A DNA stretch of 47,414 nucleotides from Vicingaceae bacterium. GTDB lineage: Bacteria; Bacteroidota; Bacteroidia; Flavobacteriales_E; Vicingaceae. The notes below the pieces were generated by a model. The model did not search any database, was not told the DNA's origin, and saw only the letters and a program-made list of their open reading frames with translations. A program made the position numbers and the translations under genes. Shown piece by piece: positions 34,389 to 41,725 of the stretch (positions within the stretch are counted from its first letter, which is position 1; the number at the start of each line of letters is the position of its first letter). The DNA is taken from contig JAGYIE010000007.1 in NCBI GenBank assembly GCA_018402765.1, forward strand, positions 1 to 47,414. The letters run 5' to 3'.

Positions 34389-35365
34389 GTAGATTTCTTT
34401 GTTTTATATTAGGAGTAGGGCTAAGTTGTGCGTGTTGCTCAAAAGGATCAAATTCGGATAAAAAGGTCGTTGATGCTCATATTGTATTAAAAGAATTACA
34501 GTATATTAAAAGCATCCAATATACCAATTGTTTAGATTCTATACATTTTATTGAATGTGAGAAATTCTTAATCGACAGCATTAAATTATCTTATTCCTAT
34601 GCTATAAATAGAATCAATCAAGAGTTAAAAATTATTGATAATATTAATACTAATCGCAACACAAAGCTATATTTAAAGTCATTATTATTTGCTGATTTTG
34701 TTTACTCAGCTTTTAGCTTTCAGTTTTTTGGGGATCAGCTTGGAAAAGCTCAAGATTTTGAAAGTCAACAATTATGGAATACTTTAAACGTTAAACAACA
34801 ATATGAATTGGGCGTGTCTAATACACTTTCTCTTGACTGTGGATTAAGAACCAAATTTTTTATGAAACTCGTAAAAAACTACCTTAAGATACCCATTCGT
34901 GATACTTCAATTGAAAGCGTACACACTTATCCAATCGTTACAATCGGGAATCATGAGTATATTGTTGATCCATCTGATCCAATTATTTTTTTTAATGATT
35001 CAAATTCCCGAGTGTTAAATTATAAGGAATTAAAATCTACGAATAAAAAGATAAATTTTAGGAGGTTTACTAGGGTTTTCGGTACTACTAACTTGCTCCT
35101 CTCTAGGAACTTATTAAAGGAATTTTTACCACTTGGTATTATGTTTAAAAACCAGTTGATTAATTATTTAGATGTGATTGGACCCGAAATTAGTGGAAAA
35201 ATATCCAACTGTTTTCAACCAAAATTTGAAAAACAAATCTATGTTTACAAATTAAATAATCCAAATAATGCGCTAGCTATTAGTTCAAATGCTAGATATT
35301 TAGGATACACCCTAACCCAGCAAAGTTTTAAAAATAATTATTTTGGAGTGGTTTGTGATCTTTAA
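34382..35365 (+). CDS. Lipoprotein with transglutaminase-like papain fold
   Basis: This 327-residue protein has a lipoprotein-type signal (FILGVGLSCACC, with Cys16 or Cys18 as the modified residue). The central part matches the transglutaminase-like arrangement: C153 at a helix start (SLDCGLRTKFFMKLV), H181 (VHTYPIVTIGN) and D196 (EYIVDPSDP). I recognise the pattern, not a named family. It may act outside the inner membrane as an acyl or amide transferase or hydrolase, for instance attaching or trimming an amino group on the glycan or its protein carrier. It overlaps the UbiA gene by 7 bp and precedes asnB by 4 bp. Confidence 0.6.
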   Translation: MVSRFLCFILGVGLSCACCSKGSNSDKKVVDAHIVLKELQYIKSIQYTNCLDSIHFIECEKFLIDSIKLSYSYAINRINQELKIIDNINTNRNTKLYLKSLLFADFVYSAFSFQFFGDQLGKAQDFESQQLWNTLNVKQQYELGVSNTLSLDCGLRTKFFMKLVKNYLKIPIRDTSIESVHTYPIVTIGNHEYIVDPSDPIIFFNDSNSRVLNYKELKSTNKKINFRRFTRVFGTTNLLLSRNLLKEFLPLGIMFKNQLINYLDVIGPEISGKISNCFQPKFEKQIYVYKLNNPNNALAISSNARYLGYTLTQQSFKNNYFGVVCDL

Positions 35366-35369
35366 TTAA

Positions 35370-37148
35370 ATGTGTGGAATAATAGGTCATATAAAGCTAA
35401 ATAAAGAAAAAATTGATGAGCAATTATTTCATCAAATGTTGAGTACTTTACAGCATAGAGGCCCCGATGGAGAAGGTGTGTTCATTTCACCCGACCGGAA
35501 AATTGCGCTAGGCCATAAACGCCTGTCATTTATTGATTTAAGTGATAATGGGAAACAACCATTTATCAACTCGAATAATAAAATCGTATTAACGTTTAAT
35601 GGTGAAATCTATAATTACTTAGAATTAAAAAAAGAGCTCTCAACAGCTTATAGTTTCAATACGGAAACAGATACAGAAGTTGTTTTAGCTGCATATCAAG
35701 TATGGGGTATTGATTTCGTAAATAGACTAAAAGGAATGTTTGCTATTGCAATCGTTGACTTCAACTTGAACCAATTATTCCTAATTCGAGATCGATTTGG
35801 TATAAAGCCGCTTTATTACGGATTTTATGATAACCAGCTCGTGTTTGCTTCTGAATTAAAGGCAATCATCCAAGCGAATGTTTTTCCTAAAGAGTTGGAC
35901 AAGAGTGCTGTGGCTGATTTCTTCGTGTATAGATATGTCCCATCACCTAAAACAATTTGGAAAGGAATTAATAAGCTTGCTCCTGCTAATTATTTAAAAG
36001 TTCATTTAAAAACACTTGATTCAGAATTAACTGAGTATTGGTCGTTAAAGGCCTCTAATCACCAACCGTCTTTAGAAAAGTTATCAGCTGACACCAATCA
36101 ATTATTACTAGATTCTGTTAAACAGCACATTAGATCCGATGTGCCTATTGGCTCATTTTTAAGTGGAGGTTATGACAGCAGTGCTCTAGTACTTTGGATG
36201 ACTGAGCTTGGCTTAAAACCTAACACTTTTTCTATAGGTTTTGATAATTGGGTAAAGAGTGAGGATCATTACGCAAAAATTGTAGCTGATCACTTGGGAG
36301 TGCCTAATGATGCTACTATCGCCTCGAATTCGAGCATTGACTTGGTAGATAAAATGGCTTGGGTATACGATGAGCCAATCGCTGATATATCAATTGTACC
36401 AACTTATCTTGTTAGTGAATTGGCAAGAAAAAAGGTAAAAGCGGTATTGAGTGGGGAAGGAGCTGATGAATTATTTGGAGGATATACTTGGCAGCATGAT
36501 TTTTTTCAGCAAACGTACAACACTAGTTTGCTTCAAAAATTAAAAAATATTCTACGTCCGGCTGATCCGGTTCACTATTATGCGCTGTCAATGGCAATGG
36601 GTTGGTTTGATTATGCGGAGCTAAAACAATTGCTTCATGAAGAATATCATTCTTCGATACCTGAAGATGTTCATTGGTTTTACAGAAAGCATTTTCGTTC
36701 AGATTTAACACCAATTAAAGCAATACAGCACATGGATATTAAATGCTTTATGGGAGAATTGGTATTGACAAAAATTGACAGAGCTAGCATGGCCAACTCT
36801 TTGGAGGTGAGGGTTCCGTTTTTAGATCATCAGCTTTTTGAACAAATCTTCTCTATCGACGAAAAGATGTATTTATCTAAAAATCAAACTAAACAAGTGC
36901 TATTTGAAAATATAAAGATCAAATTACCCAAATCTATTTTGAGCCGTAAAAAACAAGGTTTCGTAGGTCCAGATACCTATTACATGAATATGGAATACTA
37001 CCGAAAAGAACTAGCGAATGCCAATTTAGTCAAATTTAATGTGATTAATCAGTCTTATTTAGAATCTTTACTTAAGCAAAACTATAATTGGAAGTTGTGG
37101 AAGATATTAATATTGGAAAAGTGGTTCTCTAATTGGATAGCTGCTTAA
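35370..37148 (+). CDS. asnB: Glutamine-hydrolysing asparagine synthase
   Basis: This 592-residue amidotransferase begins MCGIIGH, so Cys2 is the glutaminase nucleophile. The N-terminal domain has NGEIYNY (78-84) and DRFGIKPLYY. The synthetase domain has the PP-loop SGGYDSS (265-271), the GEGADELFGGY loop and a DRASMANSLEVRVPFLD motif. Members in polysaccharide loci often amidate uronic acids instead of making asparagine. It follows the transglutaminase-like gene by 4 bp and precedes a uronate-epimerase-like gene by 54 bp, which supports that role. Its codon composition looks less AT-biased than the genes before it. Confidence 0.93.
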   Translation: MCGIIGHIKLNKEKIDEQLFHQMLSTLQHRGPDGEGVFISPDRKIALGHKRLSFIDLSDNGKQPFINSNNKIVLTFNGEIYNYLELKKELSTAYSFNTETDTEVVLAAYQVWGIDFVNRLKGMFAIAIVDFNLNQLFLIRDRFGIKPLYYGFYDNQLVFASELKAIIQANVFPKELDKSAVADFFVYRYVPSPKTIWKGINKLAPANYLKVHLKTLDSELTEYWSLKASNHQPSLEKLSADTNQLLLDSVKQHIRSDVPIGSFLSGGYDSSALVLWMTELGLKPNTFSIGFDNWVKSEDHYAKIVADHLGVPNDATIASNSSIDLVDKMAWVYDEPIADISIVPTYLVSELARKKVKAVLSGEGADELFGGYTWQHDFFQQTYNTSLLQKLKNILRPADPVHYYALSMAMGWFDYAELKQLLHEEYHSSIPEDVHWFYRKHFRSDLTPIKAIQHMDIKCFMGELVLTKIDRASMANSLEVRVPFLDHQLFEQIFSIDEKMYLSKNQTKQVLFENIKIKLPKSILSRKKQGFVGPDTYYMNMEYYRKELANANLVKFNVINQSYLESLLKQNYNWKLWKILILEKWFSNWIAA

Positions 37149-37202
37149 AAAGTGTTTTCTTTACATGTTTTGTTTATTCAATGTTGATTTCAAACCAAAC
37201 AC

Positions 37203-38138
37203 ATGCCTAAAATACTGATTACTGGTGGTGCCGGATTTATTGGTTATCATCTAAATCAAAAGCTTAGACCGAATCATCAAGTAGTATTAATTGATGAGTT
37301 ATCAAATAATCGCTTTGCCTCTACAAAAAGGGCCGAGGCATTAGAAAATTTGAAAATGGCGTCAATTCTGCATCCTTTTATATCAAATCTGGAAGAAAAG
37401 CCTGAATTTGTAATTCATTTAGCTGCAGAAACCGGTATTGGAGGATCACTTATTTCTCCTGAATTGTATTTCAAAACAAATGTTGAAGGTACATATAATG
37501 TGCTTGAAGAATGTCGTAAAAATGGTGTTAAGTATCTTATTTATGCGAGTAGTTCTTCTGTATATTCTAAAGGACAAAGCATAACAGATGAAGGTAGTGA
37601 CACATCTCAGCAACTATCATTTTATGGGACAACAAAAAAAATGACAGAAGTGATGATTGAAAATTACTGTCATCAATTTAGTATCACAGCGATTGGATTA
37701 AGGTTTTTTACGGTATATGGCTCTTGGACTCGGCCTGATATGGCAGCTTATAAATTTATGTCTGCTATCGAGCAGAATAAAAAAATTAAGTTATACAACA
37801 ATGGAAATGTATATCGCGATTTCACCCATGTTTCAGACGTAGTTAATGCCATAAGTCTTCTTGTTGAGAAAATTAAAGAATTACCTGAAGGAGCTCATGA
37901 AATCTTTAATATTGGACTAGGCAAACCGGTTTCTATTAAGTATTATGCTGAAAAAATTGCGGAGAATCTGAACAAGAAGCTAAACTATGATTCACCTGCC
38001 CTTCCAATTAATGAACTAGAGAGCACACATAGTGATAGCAGTAAATTAGAGCAATTTATTAACTATCATCCTTCTAAAAGCATTGAGGACGGAGTGAAAG
38101 AAATGGTAGATTGGTTTAATCTTGTTCGCTATGACTAA
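37203..38138 (+). CDS. NAD-dependent sugar epimerase, UDP-glucuronate 4-epimerase-like
   Basis: This 311-residue extended SDR has GGAGFIG at the N-terminus, SSSSVYSKG, the catalytic Y-x3-K in FYGTTKKMTE, and RFFTVYGSWTRPDMAAYKF, which closely follows the VYGPxGRPDMA stretch of uronate 4-epimerases. It would interconvert UDP-GlcA and UDP-GalA. Paired with asnB it suggests an amidated galacturonic acid in the polymer. The next gene starts 8 bp before its stop. A UDP-glucose 4-epimerase activity is the main alternative. Confidence 0.85.
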   Translation: MPKILITGGAGFIGYHLNQKLRPNHQVVLIDELSNNRFASTKRAEALENLKMASILHPFISNLEEKPEFVIHLAAETGIGGSLISPELYFKTNVEGTYNVLEECRKNGVKYLIYASSSSVYSKGQSITDEGSDTSQQLSFYGTTKKMTEVMIENYCHQFSITAIGLRFFTVYGSWTRPDMAAYKFMSAIEQNKKIKLYNNGNVYRDFTHVSDVVNAISLLVEKIKELPEGAHEIFNIGLGKPVSIKYYAEKIAENLNKKLNYDSPALPINELESTHSDSSKLEQFINYHPSKSIEDGVKEMVDWFNLVRYD

Positions 38139-39312
38139 AGAAGTATATGTATTTGTAGTTTGTGGCAGTCAGGAACATATTGATACCTTGCACTTTTCGT
38201 TAGCATATTTAAAACAATACTCTAGTAAGTCTATTGTAATTATTACCGATTCGTCGCGTAATGAAGTAATCATAAATCACACTGATATAGTTGATGTTAA
38301 AACGCCATCAAATTTTAACCACCATCAAGCAAGTATTTATCTAAAAACAGGGATTCATAAGTTTTTGCCAAAAGATCACTTGTATTGCTACCTAGATACG
38401 GATGTAGTTGCCTTAGATGAGACTTGTGATCAAATTTTTGCTCAATATAATTCACCCATAACTTTTGCGCCTGATCACTGCAAAGTGAGAAGTTTTAGTC
38501 CTTATGCTGTTAATTGTGGATGCCAGGATAGATGCGCTGAGGATAGAGATAATTTTTTAAATAGTTTAAGAAAGTATGATAAAAATGGTGAATTAACTTC
38601 ATCATTTGCAGTCGTACAAAGGCGAAAAATAGAAGAGAAGTATCATCAAATTCAGCAATCATTTTTAAAGAAGGTAATCTATGCAATTAAATATTATATA
38701 AGTTTTCCTAGATTTTGGCTAAGCAGTAATATATACTTCGATAAAAAAAGACGCTATTGGGCGACTAAAGATGGAGTAGTTGTGAAGTATGAGTTAGATG
38801 TTAGAAGTATTGCTAAAGAAGCCAATTTAAAGTACACACTTTGGTTTAATAAATGGAAGAATAAAGATGGTCTGAACATTTTTGATATAAATTGTGACCA
38901 CCTTATTGAGAAAATTCAGAACACGTTTGATCTAAAAATATCTGAAAACAATTGGCAACATTGGAATGGAGGAGTATTTTTATTTGATAACGAAAGTCAT
39001 TCTTTTCTTGAGTCTTGGCACAACAAAACAATGCATATTTTTTCCTTAAAGGATTGGAAAACCAGAGATCAGGGTACATTGATAGCCACAGTTTGGGAGT
39101 TTAAATTGCAAAATCATCCAACTTTATCTAAAGAATGGAATTTTATAGCTGATTTTCATAACAATAACTTAGTTATCAGTAAGGAAACAAATACGCTTTC
39201 AGATGATTTGTTTCAAACGACGTATCAACCCAAGTTTATCCATGTTTTTCATGAATGGGGAAATGAGCAATGGGAAGTTTGGAATTGGTTAAAATTAAAA
39301 CAACAACTATGA
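38131..39312 (+). CDS. GT-A glycosyltransferase with DxD motif
   Basis: At 393 residues from the ATG at 38131, it opens EVYVFVVCGSQEHIDTL, has the donor-binding DxD in YCYLDTDVVALD, WNGGVFLFDNESH and a late KFIHVFHEWG. These are features of GT8-like or capsular GT-A enzymes. A Cys-rich stretch NCGCQDRCAEDRD near residue 130 is unusual for such enzymes and may bind metal. Its start lies in the end of the epimerase gene (8-bp overlap) and its stop overlaps the next ATG. Confidence 0.75.
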   Translation: MTKEVYVFVVCGSQEHIDTLHFSLAYLKQYSSKSIVIITDSSRNEVIINHTDIVDVKTPSNFNHHQASIYLKTGIHKFLPKDHLYCYLDTDVVALDETCDQIFAQYNSPITFAPDHCKVRSFSPYAVNCGCQDRCAEDRDNFLNSLRKYDKNGELTSSFAVVQRRKIEEKYHQIQQSFLKKVIYAIKYYISFPRFWLSSNIYFDKKRRYWATKDGVVVKYELDVRSIAKEANLKYTLWFNKWKNKDGLNIFDINCDHLIEKIQNTFDLKISENNWQHWNGGVFLFDNESHSFLESWHNKTMHIFSLKDWKTRDQGTLIATVWEFKLQNHPTLSKEWNFIADFHNNNLVISKETNTLSDDLFQTTYQPKFIHVFHEWGNEQWEVWNWLKLKQQL

Positions 39313-39989
39313 GTAATTCGAAACATAACCTTATTTTTTTCACCGTTGTTATGTTTACTATTTATCTATGGTCATTTCTGCATACAGAAAGTTGCATAAG
39401 GATATTAGCACCTGCCGAAAACAGAGAACTTGGGTTAATAGAACTGTCCCAAACTTTTTTTTTGATTGCTATTGGCAAGATTAGCTATTCTCAATTTAAC
39501 ATTGCTCAAATATTTAAAAGAGCTCAAGATTTTTTATGGTTTTTGTTTTTTTGCTTAATGGTTTTCGTCCTACTTGAAGAAATTGACTATGGTTTGCACT
39601 ATTATGATTATTTACTTGGAAATGATGCGTATTCAACTAATATAGTTAATTTCAGAAATATTCACAATCAAGGAAACAATAATCGTGTTTTTAAAGGTCT
39701 ATTTATTAGCATACTTACTCTGCTGTTTGTTGTGTTGCCTTTATTGAAATTGCGAATTGGGCGACTAGTATATTCAATGCATTATGCGGTGTTTTATTTA
39801 TTACATACAGTAAGTACGTATGTTATTTCTCTTGTTCTTCTAGATCAATTAACCATTCTTCAACAAGAAATATTTCATAAAAGTCAAATTTACAATGAGT
39901 TACGTGAATTGAGTTGGTATTTTATTCTTTTATCTTTTATCTACGAGTTTAAGAATGAACTAATAATACCTTTAAAGATTACAAAATAA
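39309..39989 (+). CDS. Polytopic membrane protein with EExxYG and NxHN motifs
   Basis: At 226 residues from the ATG at 39309 (ATGA overlap with the previous stop), it has about six membrane segments. Between them lie two polar motifs: LLEEIDYGLHYYDYLLG and NFRNIHNQGNNN. I recall uncharacterised membrane proteins with EEISWGQR and NLHN at the same places, so this may be a divergent member; that is from memory. Paired acidic and His/Asn motifs at membrane borders suggest a catalytic membrane enzyme, but no function is known. The longer frame from 39270 is rejected because it reaches into the previous gene. Confidence 0.7.
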   Translation: MSNSKHNLIFFTVVMFTIYLWSFLHTESCIRILAPAENRELGLIELSQTFFLIAIGKISYSQFNIAQIFKRAQDFLWFLFFCLMVFVLLEEIDYGLHYYDYLLGNDAYSTNIVNFRNIHNQGNNNRVFKGLFISILTLLFVVLPLLKLRIGRLVYSMHYAVFYLLHTVSTYVISLVLLDQLTILQQEIFHKSQIYNELRELSWYFILLSFIYEFKNELIIPLKITK

Positions 39990-39999
39990 ATAATTTATA

Positions 40000-40860
40000 A
40001 TGAGCATTTATTGTACGATATCAACTTTCTCTCATTTGTTTAAAGCCTTTGCTCTTGCAGACAGTCTTGCAGTATTTCAAAAAGACTTAAAAGTGCTTTT
40101 AATTGATGGTGATGTAGATAAGTTAAGTAAATCTGCTCCCAATAATATAACTTTCTTCTCCTTAACTGATTTAATTTCAGAAAGGGCTAATGCTGTAAAG
40201 GCAAAATACAAAGAGGACTATTTAAGATGGGCTTTAAAACCAGTTTTTTTACTTCATTTACTATCAGATTATCCAAGTGTAATTTATGTAGATAACGACA
40301 TCTATTTTTTTAATGATTCTAAGTTTTTAGAAGACTATTTATTAGAATATAATATATTGCTGACTCCTCATTTTTATCCGTCAGAACCAAATAGGAATCA
40401 GACGTGGTTAGAGGCAAATTTTAGAATAGGACTTTTTAATGCGGGGTTCATAGGAGTAAATACTGGAGCTAAAGAAGCTTTAGAATGGTGGGCTGATTGT
40501 TGTTTATATGAGTTACGAAAGGCTTATTGGAGAGGTTTGTTTGATGATCAAAAGTATCTAGACTTATTTCCTATACTATTTGAAAAAGTAAAGATTATAA
40601 AAGATAGAGGGTGTAATTTGGCTGGCTGGAATTCTGATATAATTTTGAAAATGGACAAGATAATATTTATTCATTTTAATGAATACACAATTAATAAGTT
40701 TAAGAATACAGGCAATCCATATTTTGCTTTTTTTTATCGATACAAAATGATGATGCGCTCTCATGGCTTTAATAAGGAAAGCAAAACCTTAAAACTTAAT
40801 AAATTTAAATTACAAAATTTTATTTATTTTATACGATGGAAGATAAGTAGATTACATTAA
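40000..40860 (+). CDS. Putative nucleotide-diphospho-sugar transferase
   Basis: This 286-residue protein begins IYCTISTFSHLFKAFALADSL, a Rossmann-like GT-A opening. It has the metal-binding DND at 98-100 (VIYVDNDIYFF), FNAGFIGVN, DDQKYLDLFP and ending helices rich in aromatics. It resembles GT8-like glycosyltransferases of surface glycan loci without a precise family. It is markedly AT-rich. It lies 10 bp after the membrane protein gene and 10 bp before the third dioxygenase gene. Confidence 0.75.
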   Translation: MSIYCTISTFSHLFKAFALADSLAVFQKDLKVLLIDGDVDKLSKSAPNNITFFSLTDLISERANAVKAKYKEDYLRWALKPVFLLHLLSDYPSVIYVDNDIYFFNDSKFLEDYLLEYNILLTPHFYPSEPNRNQTWLEANFRIGLFNAGFIGVNTGAKEALEWWADCCLYELRKAYWRGLFDDQKYLDLFPILFEKVKIIKDRGCNLAGWNSDIILKMDKIIFIHFNEYTINKFKNTGNPYFAFFYRYKMMMRSHGFNKESKTLKLNKFKLQNFIYFIRWKISRLH

Positions 40861-40870
40861 TAATTATACT

Positions 40871-41725
40871 ATGAGATTAAGGTCAGATAGATTACAGAGA
40901 ATTTACGAAGAAGACGGTGCGGTCATTATTCATAATTTTATAACTAAAGACAAATTAAAAGTTATACAGGATTATTTTGAAGAGCTAAAAATAAACGATT
41001 TAGATAAAATTCATTCAAATATGTTAGATCCTATACCTGAATTTAATCAACGATTTAGAAATAAGTGCGTTGAATTATTTGACGATCCAATTAAAAGACA
41101 TTTTAAAGATTACCGAGTTGCGGGAGGTGCCTTTCTTTTAAAAGGATGTGGAAAAAATAGTTTATCTTCATTACATCAAGATTGGAATATCGTTGATGAA
41201 TCAGTATATGAATCAGCTACAATTTTTTGTCCGGTAGAAGATGTAACCTTAAAAAATGGTTGTTTACAAATTATAAAGGGAAGCCATAAATGGTTTAATA
41301 ATGTTCGTTCAATCACAATGCCTTCGGTTTTTCTAAATTTCAACCAAGTTGATAAAGGAATTAAAGCCTTGCCTTTAAAAGCCGGAGATGTAGTTGTATT
41401 CAATCATCGTGTATTTCACGGCTCAAAAGCTAATTTATCAAAAAAAATAAGAGTTGCCGTTGCCGTTGGTATTACTTCAAAAAATGCTAAATTTATTCAT
41501 TATCATAGAAAAAATGAAGAAGTTAATATAATTGAGGCTAATGATGATTTTTCTTATCATGGAATAGCAAAACTTTTTAAAGGAGAAGAATTTGATTATA
41601 AGATAATTGAAAAGGTTAAATATAATCAACTAGAAGTAACTGATATTGAAAAGTTCAATGTTGCTTATCGAGAACACTATCCATTAAACATTTTTAATCG
41701 AGTATTGAACAAATTTAATAGATGA
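40871..41725 (+). CDS. PhyH-family Fe(II)/2-oxoglutarate dioxygenase (third of three)
   Basis: This 284-residue protein has the triad H102-x-D104 (LHQDW) and H183 (VFHGSKAN), with the 2-oxoglutarate ligand R194 (IRVAVAVG). FCPVEDVTLKNGCLQIIKGSHKW follows the family order. It lacks the long C-terminal tail of the first copy. All three copies share an HQDW motif, so they form one subfamily. Its TGA stop overlaps the next ATG (41722-41725), coupling it to the GT-C gene and suggesting that oxidation and sugar transfer belong to the same pathway. Confidence 0.85.
   Translation: MRLRSDRLQRIYEEDGAVIIHNFITKDKLKVIQDYFEELKINDLDKIHSNMLDPIPEFNQRFRNKCVELFDDPIKRHFKDYRVAGGAFLLKGCGKNSLSSLHQDWNIVDESVYESATIFCPVEDVTLKNGCLQIIKGSHKWFNNVRSITMPSVFLNFNQVDKGIKALPLKAGDVVVFNHRVFHGSKANLSKKIRVAVAVGITSKNAKFIHYHRKNEEVNIIEANDDFSYHGIAKLFKGEEFDYKIIEKVKYNQLEVTDIEKFNVAYREHYPLNIFNRVLNKFNR

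Noticed and set aside
39270-39308. Longer start for the six-span membrane protein
   Set aside because: It lies in the preceding gene; the ATG at 39309 overlaps its stop as ATGA, the usual coupling.
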